Below, in pieces: positions 1-7,912 of a stretch of 64,000 nt of DNA. Source of the DNA: Streptomyces sp. CB02414 (GTDB taxonomy: Bacteria > Actinomycetota > Actinomycetes > Streptomycetales > Streptomycetaceae). The DNA is taken from the NCBI RefSeq assembly GCF_001905385.1, contig NZ_LIPF01000011.1:1-64000 (forward strand), written 5' to 3'. The notes under the pieces are model-generated. The model saw only the letters and a list, made by a program, of their open reading frames with translations, did not search any database and was not told the origin of the DNA. The stretch's first letter is position 1. Every line of letters starts with the position of its first letter. A program made the translations under genes and the position numbers.

Positions 1-245
1 TATCTGGCGTTGACTTTTGGCACGCTGTTGAGTTCTCAAGGAACGGTCGCTTCTTTTGTACTCACCCTTTCGGGCTTTCCTCCGGGCGCTTCCCTTCGGT
101 CTTTCGTTTCCGACTCTATCAGATCTTTCCGATCCGATTTCCTCGGTGCTTTCCAGGTTCCCGCTTTCGCGTTTCCCTTTCCGGCGGTTCCGACTTTATC
201 AGAGATTCTGAGTCGGGATTTCCACCCCCGGGGTCCCCTCCACGA
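1..245 (-). promoter_or_regulatory. rRNA operon promoter/leader region (16S gene lies just left of the window)
   Basis: Read on the minus strand, this block matches what I know of Streptomyces rrn upstream regions. Two similar -10-like elements, TGATAAAGTCGG (202-191) and TGATAGAGTCGG (about 123-112), are followed by purine-rich GGAAA/CGAAA tracts and then by the conserved leader CTTGAGAACTCAACAGCG near position 30, with GTGCCAAAAGTCAACGCC after it. The leader motif normally sits a short distance before the mature 16S 5' end, so the 16S gene should begin just beyond position 1, transcribed leftwards. An open reading frame across this block (10-447, plus strand) has no ribosome binding site and is not a gene. 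Promoter identity rests on recalled sequence similarity; the start sites are not directly visible. Confidence 0.85.
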
Positions 246-283
246 AGTGGTCGGGTGCCCGTCTGAGCGGAGATGTAAACGTA

Positions 284-327
284 CTGGAGCGGGGCGCCTC
301 GATGCAAATCGAGGCGCCCCGCTCCAG
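284..327. terminator. Perfect 20-bp hairpin with GCAA tetraloop, terminator of the RNase J gene
   Basis: Positions 284-303 pair perfectly with 308-327 around a GCAA (GNRA-type) loop. The hairpin lies 29 bp beyond the RNase J stop codon and before the leftward rRNA promoters, so it should stop RNase J transcripts and insulate the rrn promoters. There is no U tract, which is usual for Streptomyces terminators. Confidence 0.85.
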
Positions 328-356
328 GTTGGCGCTGGCGGCGAGCCGACGGGCCG

Positions 357-2042
357 TCAGACCTCCACCACGACTGGCAGGATCATCGGACGGCGTCGGT
401 ACGTGTCCGAGACCCACTTGCCGATGGTCCTGCGCACCAGCTGCTGAAGCTGGTGGGGTTCGACGACCCCGTCCTGTGCCGAGCGTTCCAGTGCCTCGAC
501 GACCTTGGGGAGCACCGCGGCGAAGGCCGAGTCCTCGATGCCGGAGCCGCGGGCCTGTACGTGCGGGCCCCCGGTGATCTTGCCGGTGGACGAATCCATG
601 ACCACGAAGACCGAGATGATGCCCTCGTCGCCGAGGATCTTGCGGTCCTTGAGGGCCGGCTCGCCCACGTCGCCGACCGACAGGCCGTCGACGTACACGT
701 ATCCCGCCTGGACCTTGCCGGAGATCTTGGCCTTGCCCTCGACGAGGTCGACTACGACGCCGTCCTCGGCGATGACGATGCGGTCGTGCGGGACGCCTGT
801 CAGGGCGCCCAGTTCGGCGTTGGCGCGCAGGTGGCGCCATTCGCCGTGGACCGGCATCAGGTTCTTGGGGCGGCAGATGTTGTAGAAGTACAGCAGCTCG
901 CCGGCCGAGGCGTGGCCCGAGACGTGGACCTTGGCGTTGCCCTTGTGGACGACGTTGGCGCCCCAGCGGGTCAGGCCGTTGATCACGCGGTAGACCGCGT
1001 TCTCGTTGCCCGGGATGAGGGAGGACGCCAGGATCACCGTGTCGCCCTGGACGATGCGGATCTGGTGGTCCCGGTTGGCCATGCGGGAGAGCGCGGCCAT
1101 CGGTTCGCCCTGGGAGCCGGTGCAGACCAGGACGACTTCACTGTCCGGGAGGTCGTCCAGCGTCTTGACGTCCACGACCAGGCCCGGCGGGACTCTCAGG
1201 TAACCGAGGTCCCGTGCGATGCCCATGTTGCGGACCATGGAGCGGCCGACGAAGGCGACCCGGCGGCCGTACTCGTGGGCCGCGTCCAGGATCTGCTGGA
1301 TGCGGTGGACGTGGCTGGCGAAGCTCGCCACGATGATCCGCTTGCGGGCGCCGGCGAAGACCGTGCGCAGCACGTTCGAGATGTCGCGCTCGGGCGGGAC
1401 GAAGCCCGGGACCTCGGCGTTCGTCGAGTCCGAGAGGAGGAGGTCGATGCCCTCCTCGCTCAGGCGCGCGAAGGCGTGCAGGTCCGTGAGACGGCCGTCC
1501 AGCGGGAGCTGGTCCATCTTGAAGTCGCCGGTGTGGACCACCATGCCCGCCGGGGTGCGGATGGCGACGGCCAGCGCGTCCGGGATGGAGTGGTTGACCG
1601 CGACGAACTCGCAGTCGAAGGGGCCGACGCGTTCGCGGTGTCCCTCCGCCACCTCGAGCGTGTACGGGCGGATGCGGTGTTCCTGGAGCTTGGCCTCGAT
1701 CAGGGCCAGGGTCAGCTTGGAGCCGATCAGCGGGATGTCCGGCTTCTCCCGCAGGAGGAAGGGGACGCCGCCGATGTGGTCCTCGTGGCCGTGGGTGAGG
1801 ACGATGCCCTCGATGTCGTCGAGGCGGTCCCGGATGGACGAGAAGTCCGGCAGGATCAGGTCGATTCCGGGCTGCTCCTCCTCGGGGAAGAGCACTCCGC
1901 AGTCGACGATCAGCAGACGGCCGCCGTATTCGAAGACCGTCATGTTGCGGCCGATCTCGCCGAGGCCTCCGAGGGGCGTGACCCGGAGGCCGCCCTTCGG
2001 GAGCGCGGGGGGACGGCCCAGTTCAGGGTGCGGATGACTCAA
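357..2042 (-). CDS. rnj: Ribonuclease J (metallo-beta-lactamase/beta-CASP RNase)
   Basis: RNase J is a cytoplasmic endonuclease and 5'-3' exonuclease for mRNA turnover and rRNA maturation. The 561-aa product has the N-terminal metallo-beta-lactamase fold with the zinc motif THGHEDH at residues 83-89, the beta-CASP region with SDSTNAE and HVSGHAS, and a C-terminal domain. I place the start at the TTG at 2042-2040. It is preceded by GAGGAG with 6-nt spacing and gives the family N-terminus SHPHPELG; a GTG at 2063 would add seven residues but has no ribosome binding site. The gene is monocistronic between dapA, 158 bp upstream, and a strong hairpin terminator downstream. The length agrees with the S. 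coelicolor protein as I remember it. Confidence 0.95.
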   Translation of the reverse strand: MSHPHPELGRPPALPKGGLRVTPLGGLGEIGRNMTVFEYGGRLLIVDCGVLFPEEEQPGIDLILPDFSSIRDRLDDIEGIVLTHGHEDHIGGVPFLLREKPDIPLIGSKLTLALIEAKLQEHRIRPYTLEVAEGHRERVGPFDCEFVAVNHSIPDALAVAIRTPAGMVVHTGDFKMDQLPLDGRLTDLHAFARLSEEGIDLLLSDSTNAEVPGFVPPERDISNVLRTVFAGARKRIIVASFASHVHRIQQILDAAHEYGRRVAFVGRSMVRNMGIARDLGYLRVPPGLVVDVKTLDDLPDSEVVLVCTGSQGEPMAALSRMANRDHQIRIVQGDTVILASSLIPGNENAVYRVINGLTRWGANVVHKGNAKVHVSGHASAGELLYFYNICRPKNLMPVHGEWRHLRANAELGALTGVPHDRIVIAEDGVVVDLVEGKAKISGKVQAGYVYVDGLSVGDVGEPALKDRKILGDEGIISVFVVMDSSTGKITGGPHVQARGSGIEDSAFAAVLPKVVEALERSAQDGVVEPHQLQQLVRRTIGKWVSDTYRRRPMILPVVVEV

Positions 2043-2200
2043 AAGACTCTCCTCACCACGCACGCCACGTACCGGTGGGCACGTGGCGCGCGTGACGTTC
2101 GTGCAGAAGCAGTTGTCGGTGGGGTGCGGGCACCGGTGGCCCGCCTATTCAGTTGTGAGGTTTGCAGTCCGTCCGTCGTGCGGTGGTGCGAAGTCTGTTG

Positions 2201-3100
2201 TCAGAGCTGTACCCCGCCGGCGGCAAGATCGATCTTGAGCTGCTCGGTCTCCTCGGGCGTGAGGCCGACCATGGGGGCGCGCAGCGGTCCCGCCGGGAGT
2301 CCCTGGAGGGCGAGCGCGGCCTTGGTGGTCATGACGCCCTGGGTGCGGAACATGCCGGTGAAGACGGGGAGCAGCTTCTGGTGGATCTCCAGGGCCTTCT
2401 GCACGTCGCCCGCGACGAACGCGTCCACCATGGCGCGCAGCTCGGGGGTGACGACGTGGCCGACGACCGAGACGAAGCCGACCGCGCCCACGGAGAGCAG
2501 CGGCAGGTTCAGCATGTCGTCGCCGGAGTACCAGGCGAGGCCGGAGCGGGCGATGGCCCAGCTGGCGCGGCCGAGGTCGCCCTTGGCGTCCTTGTTGGCG
2601 ACGATGCGCGGGTGCTCGGCGAGGCGGACCAGCGTCTCGGTGTTGATCGGGACGCCGCTGCGGCCGGGGATGTCGTAGAGCATGACCGGCAGCGCCGAGG
2701 CGTCGGCGATGGCCGTGAAGTGCTGGTACAGGCCCTCCTGCGGGGGCTTGTTGTAGTACGGCGTGACGAGCAGGAGGCCGTGGGCGCCTACGCGTTCGGC
2801 GGCGCGGGCCAGCTCGATGCTGTGCTGGGTGTTGTTGGTGCCGACTCCGGCGACCACGTGGGCCCGGTCGCCGACGGCCTCCAGGACGGCCCGTACGAGG
2901 TCCGCTTTCTCCGCGTCGCTGGTGGTGGGGGACTCGCCGGTGGTGCCGTTGATGATCAGGCCGTCGTTGCCTGCGTCCACCAGGTGGGCGGCGAGCCGCT
3001 GCGCGCCGTCGAGGTCGAGTGCGCCGTCCGCCGTGAAGGGCGTGACCATGGCGGTGAGGACCCGCCCGAAGGGGGTCTGCGGAGTGGAGGTCGGAGCCAT
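2201..3100 (-). CDS. dapA: 4-hydroxy-tetrahydrodipicolinate synthase
   Basis: DapA condenses pyruvate with aspartate semialdehyde in the diaminopimelate/lysine pathway that feeds peptidoglycan synthesis. The 299-aa protein shows the TIM-barrel family motifs: NGTTGES (Thr54/Thr55, proton relay), YNKPP near 117, Tyr142 in LPVMLYDIPGR, and the Schiff-base lysine in NKDAKGD (most likely Lys170 by alignment to the usual IKEATG). It lies downstream of thyX on the same strand with a hairpin-containing gap of 226 bp, so it probably has its own promoter. dapB is in the same window (5738-6490) but in a different transcription unit. Confidence 0.95.
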   Translation of the reverse strand: MAPTSTPQTPFGRVLTAMVTPFTADGALDLDGAQRLAAHLVDAGNDGLIINGTTGESPTTSDAEKADLVRAVLEAVGDRAHVVAGVGTNNTQHSIELARAAERVGAHGLLLVTPYYNKPPQEGLYQHFTAIADASALPVMLYDIPGRSGVPINTETLVRLAEHPRIVANKDAKGDLGRASWAIARSGLAWYSGDDMLNLPLLSVGAVGFVSVVGHVVTPELRAMVDAFVAGDVQKALEIHQKLLPVFTGMFRTQGVMTTKAALALQGLPAGPLRAPMVGLTPEETEQLKIDLAAGGVQL

Positions 3101-3130
3101 GGGTTACACGCTACTCGTTGCTCAGGGCGG

Positions 3131-3211
3131 GGTCTGCCCTCGGGGGAGGCGGCAGACCTGGAGAGAGGTGGAGCCCGGCACTGCCTGCTCGGGGGTTCAA
3201 GCAGTGCCGGG
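3131..3211. terminator. Two hairpins between thyX and dapA
   Basis: Positions 3174-3184 (CCCGGCACTGC) pair with 3201-3211 around a 16-nt loop, and 3131-3138 (GGTCTGCC) pair with 3151-3158. They lie between the end of thyX and the start of dapA, both on the minus strand. The larger is most likely the thyX terminator. An attenuator in a dapA leader is possible but has no further support. Confidence 0.5.
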
Positions 3212-3326
3212 TCCCTTTGATCAGGCTAGATGAACTTCTCCAAACGCCGCAATCCGGACACTTCGCATGGTTGATGCGTACATCTGTGCCCGGCCGGGCG
3301 GGCCCGGGGCGGCTCTCCTTCTTCGT

Positions 3327-4067
3327 TTACGGCGCCACGCGGCCGTTCGCGTTGAAGGCCGCGTAGGTGAGCGGCATCAGCCGGGCCCACTCCTCCTCCA
3401 TCCGCTCGCCGACCATCTCGATCTCGCGCTGCGGGAAGGACGGGACCTTCGCCAGTTCGTGCTGGGTGCGCAGGCCGAGGAAGTGCATCAGCGAGCGGGC
3501 GTTGCAGGTGGCGTACATCGACGAGTAGAGGCCGACGGGGAGCACGGAGCGGGCCACCTCGCGGGCGACGCCGGCGGCGAGCATCTCCTGGTACGTCCGG
3601 TAGGCCTGGCGGTAGGAGTCCTCCATCGACCGGCTCACCAGCTCGTGCTGCTCGGGGGTGCCCTCGACGAAGACGTACTTGCCCGGGCGGCCCTGCTGGA
3701 CCAGCTTGCGGTCCTGTCCCGGCACGTAGAAGACCGGCTGGAGCTCCCGGTAGCGGCCCGACTCCTCGTTGTAGGACCAGCCGACGCGGTGCCGCATGAA
3801 CTCGCGGAAGACGAAGATCGGGGCGCTGATGAAGAAGGTCATCGAGTTGTGCTCGAACGGGCTGCCGTGCCGGTCCCGCATCAGGTAGTTGATCAGGCCC
3901 TTGGAGCGCTCCGGGTCCTTCTGCAGCTCGTCCAGGGACTGCTCCCCGACGGTCGAGACGCGGGCGGCGAACAGGACGTCGGAGTCGGTCGCGCTGTTCT
4001 TGACCAGCTCGACGGTGACGTCGCTGCGGAGGTCGATCTTGAGATCGTCGGCGGGGGTGTCGGTCAC
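3327..4067 (-). CDS. thyX: Flavin-dependent thymidylate synthase
   Basis: ThyX makes dTMP from dUMP using FAD, NADPH and methylene-tetrahydrofolate. The 246-aa protein carries the ThyX signature RHR...NEESGRY at residues 92-106. In this form eight residues separate RHR from the conserved serine (the textbook motif has seven), because of the VGW insertion; I recall the same in other Streptomyces. I start at the GTG at 4067, which gives the family N-terminus VTDTPADDLKIDL; upstream in-frame codons as far as 4184 do not look like protein. dapA follows downstream on the same strand. Confidence 0.94.
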   Translation of the reverse strand: MTDTPADDLKIDLRSDVTVELVKNSATDSDVLFAARVSTVGEQSLDELQKDPERSKGLINYLMRDRHGSPFEHNSMTFFISAPIFVFREFMRHRVGWSYNEESGRYRELQPVFYVPGQDRKLVQQGRPGKYVFVEGTPEQHELVSRSMEDSYRQAYRTYQEMLAAGVAREVARSVLPVGLYSSMYATCNARSLMHFLGLRTQHELAKVPSFPQREIEMVGERMEEEWARLMPLTYAAFNANGRVAP

Positions 4068-4256
4068 GGGTGGAGGGCCTTCCCATCTGGTCGCTTGGCG
4101 ACGCCACTCTACGACCGCGGACCCCGCGCCCGCCGAATGGGGCGTTCGGTGCCGTGCCGCGATGAATTCGGTGAAACAGGGCACCCGCGAGGGCGTTCGT
4201 TCGTCTGTATGAGTAACAGCACTTCATTCCAGTCCCTGAAGGGAGACGCAGCCCCT

Positions 4257-4496
4257 ATGATCCGCCGGCGTGAACCCGTGCCGTTCGCCTTCGTCGCCGA
4301 AGCCGACAGGTTCCGCAGCAATGTCACACCCCCGCCCCGGGAGCGGGCGTCCTTCGGCCAGCTGGCCGGGCGCTGGCTGCTCGGTCTCACCGTCGTCGCC
4401 GGGATCGCGGGATCTCTCGTGATCGGGATGCCCGCGCTGTCGGCCGACCAGCCGTCCGGGCACAAACAGCCGTCGCAGGCCTCCGAGAGGCGCTAG
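4257..4496 (+). CDS. Small single-span membrane protein, conserved hypothetical
   Basis: This short open frame encodes about 79 aa: a basic N-terminus (MIRRREPVPFAF), one hydrophobic segment (about WLLGLTVVAGIAGSLVIGM, residues 41-60) and a short hydrophilic tail ending in SERR. AAGGGAG lies 12 nt before the ATG at 4257. An in-frame ATG at 4209 would add 16 residues but has a weaker upstream site. The gene is divergent from thyX and precedes the next membrane protein on the same strand. Function is unknown. The coding call rests on the clean membrane-protein architecture and on my recollection of similar small proteins at this place in other Streptomyces. Confidence 0.6.
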   Translation: MIRRREPVPFAFVAEADRFRSNVTPPPRERASFGQLAGRWLLGLTVVAGIAGSLVIGMPALSADQPSGHKQPSQASERR

Positions 4497-4615
4497 CAGC
4501 GGCGCGAGGCCGGTCGGCCCTGACTCCATCCGGGGACCCGAGGGTGGTGAGCTCAGACACAGGTCGGTAGCCTCACCGGGCACAGCACCTGCCATGGAAC
4601 GAGTGAGGACCAGCC

Positions 4616-5167
4616 GTGCCCCTGCCCTTCCTGACGGCCGACCGCGCCTTCGACGCCACCGACGACGTCGCGCTGCCGCACGACGACCGTGACCTCTGGC
4701 GCCGGCCCTACCGGCCGGGGCCGTGGCGTGTCGGGGCGGCGGCGCTGATGCTGCTGCTCGCCTCGTTCGTCCTGTTCGCGGCGGTCATCATCGCGGCGAC
4801 GGACTCGCTGTCCGCCGCCGGTGTGGTGTTCGGCGTCGCGCTGGTCGTCATCGTGTGTGCCCTGCGGCTGCTGCGCATGGGCGCGTGGGTCAGCGCGCAC
4901 GGGGTGCGGCACGTGAGCTTCTTCAGCACGCGCACGGTGACCTGGCAGCAGGTCGCCAGCGTGCGGACGGTGCAGCAGCCGGTGCGCTGGCTCGGGCTGC
5001 CGCGCACCGTGCAGGGGCAGGCGCTGCTCCTGGTCCGCCAGGGCCGGTCCGGAGAGACCTTCCCTCCGCTGCTGACCACGCACAGCGCCGACTTCCTCGC
5101 CCGGGACGAGGCCTTCGACCGGGCGGCGGACGCCGTGGAGGCGTGGGCCGCCGAGTATCGGGGCTGA
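4616..5167 (+). CDS. Two-span membrane protein with PH-like domain
   Basis: The 183-aa product starts at a GTG. It has a cytoplasmic N-terminal segment of about 40 residues, two adjacent transmembrane helices (about residues 42-62 and 66-86), and a soluble part beginning VSAHGVRHVSFFSTRTVTWQ that looks like a bacterial PH domain, where a strand 'gvr...ffs.rtvtW.qva.v' is typical. No enzymatic motif is present. It ends just before a strong bidirectional terminator. The role is unknown; proteins of this type are usually annotated as PH-domain membrane proteins. Confidence 0.75.
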   Translation: MPLPFLTADRAFDATDDVALPHDDRDLWRRPYRPGPWRVGAAALMLLLASFVLFAAVIIAATDSLSAAGVVFGVALVVIVCALRLLRMGAWVSAHGVRHVSFFSTRTVTWQQVASVRTVQQPVRWLGLPRTVQGQALLLVRQGRSGETFPPLLTTHSADFLARDEAFDRAADAVEAWAAEYRG

Positions 5168-5173
5168 GGAGAC

Positions 5174-5228
5174 AGAGCGAAGGGCGGGGCCCGAACCACG
5201 AAACGGTTCGGGCCCCGCCCTTCGCTCT
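5174..5228. terminator. 24-bp perfect-stem bidirectional terminator
   Basis: Positions 5174-5197 and 5205-5228 are perfect inverted complements with a 7-nt loop. The hairpin sits between the converging ends of the PH-like membrane protein gene (plus, ends 5167) and the TPR-like membrane protein gene (minus, ends 5233), so it can terminate both transcripts. Confidence 0.9.
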
Positions 5229-5232
5229 GCGC

Positions 5233-5688
5233 TCAGGCGGTCTCGACGGGCTTGCCGTCGTGCAGGGCGATCGCCCGCTGCATCGCCTTGCGGGCGCGCG
5301 GGGTGTCGCGCGCGTCGTGGTAGGCGACGGCCAGCCGGAACCAGGTGCGCCAGTCGCCGGGGGCGTCCTCCGCCTCGGCCTTGCGCAGGGCGAAGACCGC
5401 GTCGGCCGAGTCGCGGTCGATGCGGCCGCTGGGGGTGCGCTTCAGTTCGTCGACGGGCAGTCCGCCCTCGGCGTCGAGTTCGGCGGCGAGGGCGTTGGCC
5501 CTCCGGACGAACTGGGTGTTCTTCCACAGGAACCACACGCCGATGACCGGCAGGATCAGTACCGCGATGCCGAAGACGACGGCGACGGGCGTGCCGGTGC
5601 CGATGAGCATGACACCGCGGCTGCCGACCAGGGCGAAGTAGAAGACCAGGACGGCGGCCGTGACGGCGTAGGAGATTTTCGCGCGCAT
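5233..5688 (-). CDS. Membrane protein with C-terminal TPR-like helices
   Basis: The 151-aa protein has two transmembrane segments (about residues 7-24 and 33-54) and a soluble C-terminal half. That half contains a TPR-like helix pair, DWRTWFRLAVAYHDARDTPRARKAMQRAI. It follows dapB on the same strand after 49 bp. There is no recognisable Shine-Dalgarno sequence before the ATG: the upstream bases on the coding strand are pyrimidine-rich (CCCCCTGACCCC). The intervening DNA is a 12-bp tandem repeat. Translation may therefore depend on coupling to dapB or on a leaderless transcript. Function is unknown. Confidence 0.75.
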   Translation of the reverse strand: MRAKISYAVTAAVLVFYFALVGSRGVMLIGTGTPVAVVFGIAVLILPVIGVWFLWKNTQFVRRANALAAELDAEGGLPVDELKRTPSGRIDRDSADAVFALRKAEAEDAPGDWRTWFRLAVAYHDARDTPRARKAMQRAIALHDGKPVETA

Positions 5689-5700
5689 GGGGTCAGGGGG

Positions 5701-5748
5701 CTCGGTTCGGCTCTCGGTTCCGGTCTCGGTTCGGGTCTCAGTTCAGGT
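5701..5748. repeat. Four 12-bp tandem repeats overlapping the dapB stop codon
   Basis: Four consecutive 12-mers at 5701, 5713, 5725 and 5737 follow the pattern CTCRGTTCnGGT (first copy ending GGCT). The dapB stop codon (5740-5738) falls inside the last unit, so the array begins in the end of dapB and fills the gap to the downstream membrane protein gene. Confidence 0.85.
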
Positions 5749-6490
5749 CCAGGAAGTGTTCCAGGCCGAAGGTGAGGCCCGGTGTGGTGACCACCCGGCG
5801 GGCGCCCAGCAGGATGCCCGGCATGAAGCTGCTGTGGTGCAGGGAGTCGTGCCGGACGGTGAGGGTCTCCCCCTCGGCGCCGAGCAGGACCTCCTGGTGG
5901 GCCAGCAGGCCGCGCAGGCGGACCGCGTGGACCGGGACACCGTCGACGTTCGCGCCGCGGGCGCCGTCCAGGGCCGTGGCAGTGGCGTCGGGCGCCGGGG
6001 CGGCGCCTGCCTTCTGCCGGGCCTGGGCGATGAGCTGCGCGGTGCGGGTGGCGGTGCCGCTGGGGGCGTCCACCTTGTTCGGGTGGTGCAGCTCGACGAC
6101 CTCGACGGACTCGAAGTACGGGGCCGCGATCTGCGCGAACTTCATGGTGAGTACGGCGCCGATGGAGAAGTTGGGCGCGATGAGCACGCCCGTCCCGGGG
6201 GAGGCGTCGAGCCAGGAGGTCAGCCGCGCGAGGCGCTCGTCGGTCCAGCCGGTGGTGCCGACGACGGCGTGGATGCCGTGGCGTACGCAGAAGTCGAGGT
6301 TGTCCATCACCGAGTCGGGGGTGGTCAGCTCGACGGCGACCTGGGCGCCGGCCTCGGCCAGCGTGTCCAGGCTGTCGCCCCGGCCGAGGGCGGCGACCAG
6401 CTCCATGTCCTCGGCGGCCTCGACCGCCCGTACCGCCTCGGAGCCGATCCGGCCCTTGGCACCGAGGACGGCCACGCGCAGCTTGCTCAT
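5738..6490 (-). CDS. dapB: 4-hydroxy-tetrahydrodipicolinate reductase
   Basis: DapB reduces 4-hydroxy-tetrahydrodipicolinate with NAD(P)H in the diaminopimelate/lysine pathway. The 250-aa protein has the N-terminal nucleotide-binding motif VLGAKGRIGSEAV (residues 8-20) and the substrate-binding/catalytic signature ELHHPNKVDAPSGTATR in the second half. It lies 42 bp downstream of the M16 protease on the same strand, in an apparent pnp-M16-dapB-membrane protein unit. Its stop codon lies within a 12-bp tandem repeat. Confidence 0.95.
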   Translation of the reverse strand: MSKLRVAVLGAKGRIGSEAVRAVEAAEDMELVAALGRGDSLDTLAEAGAQVAVELTTPDSVMDNLDFCVRHGIHAVVGTTGWTDERLARLTSWLDASPGTGVLIAPNFSIGAVLTMKFAQIAAPYFESVEVVELHHPNKVDAPSGTATRTAQLIAQARQKAGAAPAPDATATALDGARGANVDGVPVHAVRLRGLLAHQEVLLGAEGETLTVRHDSLHHSSFMPGILLGARRVVTTPGLTFGLEHFLDLN

Positions 6491-6532
6491 GATTTCGTTC
6501 GCTTCCTTACCGGGAGGTCGGGGCCGGGTGGG

Positions 6533-7912
6533 TCAGGCGACCGCGTCGTGCAGCTGCGACGCCTGCTTGTCCTTCAGCGGGCCGATGACCGACAGGGACG
6601 GTCGCCGGCCCAGGACGTCGCGGGCGACGGCTCGGACGTCGTCCGGCGTGACCGAGGCTATCCGGGCCAGCATGTCGTCGACGGACATCTGCTCGCCCCA
6701 GCACAGTTCGCTCTTGCCGATACGGTTCATCAGCGCGCCGGTGTCCTCCAGGCCGAGGACCGTGGAGCCCCTCAGCTGACCGATCGCGCGGCCGATCTCG
6801 TCGTCGGTGAGGCCGTGCTCGGCGACGTGGTCGAGCTCGTCGCGGCAGATCCTGAGCACGTCGTGCACCTGGGAGGGTCTGCAGCCCGCGTACACGCCGA
6901 ACAGGCCGCAGTCGGCGAAGCCCGAGGTGTACGAGTACACGCTGTAGGCCAGGCCGCGCTTCTCGCGGACCTCCTGGAACAGGCGCGAGGACATGCCGCC
7001 GCCGAGGGCCGTGTTGAGGACGCCCATGGCCCAGCGGCGCTCGTCGGTGCGGGCCAGGCCCGGCATGCCGAGGATGACGTGGGCCTGCTCGGTCTTGCGG
7101 CCGATCAGCTCCACGCGGCCCGCGGCACGGATGGTGCGCCGCCCGTCGCGCGGGGCGATGGGCGCCGCCACCGGCTCCCGGAAGGCACCGGCCTTCTCGA
7201 AGGCGGCGCGGACCTGGCGTACGACCTTGTTGTGGTCGACGTTGCCGGCCGCGGCGACCACCAGGTGGGTGGGGTCGTAGTGCTTCTTGTAGAAGCGGCG
7301 GATGCGGTCGGCGGTGAGGGCGTTGACCGTGTCGACGGTGCCGAGGACGGGGCGGCCCAGCGCGTTGTCGCCGAACATGGTGTGCGCGAACAGGTCGTGC
7401 ACGCAGTCGCCGGCGTCGTCCTCGGTCATCGCGATCTCTTCGAGGATCGCGCCGCGCTCGACGTCCACATCCTCCTCGCGGATGAGCGAGCCGGTCAGCA
7501 TGTCGCAGACCACGTCGATGGCGAGCGGCAGGTCGGTGTCGAGCACGCGTGCGTAGTAGCACGTGTACTCCTTGGCCGTGAACGCGTTCATCTCGCCGCC
7601 GACCGCGTCGATGGCGGAGGAGATGTCCAGGGCGCTGCGCCCCCGGGTGCCCTTGAAGAGCAGGTGCTCCAGGTAGTGGGTGGCGCCGTTCAGGGCCGGG
7701 GTCTCGTCGCGGGAGCCGACGTGCGCCCAGATGCCGAAGGTCGCGGAGCGGACCGAGGGCAGGGTCTCGGTGACGATGCGCAGGCCGCCCGGGAGGGTGG
7801 TCTTGCGTACCGTGCCGATGCCGTGCTCGCCCTTGATCAGGGTTTGGGTACGGGCGACGGCCCGCGCCTCCGAGGAGGTGCGGGCCGTCGCCTTGGAGCC
7901 ACGGGACGTCAC
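6533..7912 (-). CDS. M16-family zinc metalloprotease (processing-peptidase-like)
   Basis: The 459-aa protein has the inverted zinc motif HxxEH (HYLEH, residues 79-83). The third metal-ligand glutamate is expected in ERGAILEEI (about 158/159), placing it in the catalytically competent M16B class. A second, non-catalytic M16 half follows. The start GTG overlaps the pnp stop (GTGA), so it is translationally coupled to pnp, and dapB follows. There is no signal peptide, so it is probably cytoplasmic. The physiological substrate is not known; the conserved position next to pnp does not by itself prove a link to RNA degradation. Confidence 0.92.
   Translation of the reverse strand: MTSRGSKATARTSSEARAVARTQTLIKGEHGIGTVRKTTLPGGLRIVTETLPSVRSATFGIWAHVGSRDETPALNGATHYLEHLLFKGTRGRSALDISSAIDAVGGEMNAFTAKEYTCYYARVLDTDLPLAIDVVCDMLTGSLIREEDVDVERGAILEEIAMTEDDAGDCVHDLFAHTMFGDNALGRPVLGTVDTVNALTADRIRRFYKKHYDPTHLVVAAAGNVDHNKVVRQVRAAFEKAGAFREPVAAPIAPRDGRRTIRAAGRVELIGRKTEQAHVILGMPGLARTDERRWAMGVLNTALGGGMSSRLFQEVREKRGLAYSVYSYTSGFADCGLFGVYAGCRPSQVHDVLRICRDELDHVAEHGLTDDEIGRAIGQLRGSTVLGLEDTGALMNRIGKSELCWGEQMSVDDMLARIASVTPDDVRAVARDVLGRRPSLSVIGPLKDKQASQLHDAVA

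Noticed and set aside
10..447. Open frame at the left edge across the rRNA leader
   Set aside because: No ribosome binding site; the sequence is explained by minus-strand rRNA promoters and the hairpin at 284-327.
3174..3211. Possible tRNA: GGGGGTTCAA looks like a T-loop next to a stem
   Set aside because: The T-stem does not pair around the loop and no anticodon or acceptor stem can be drawn; it is a terminator-type hairpin.
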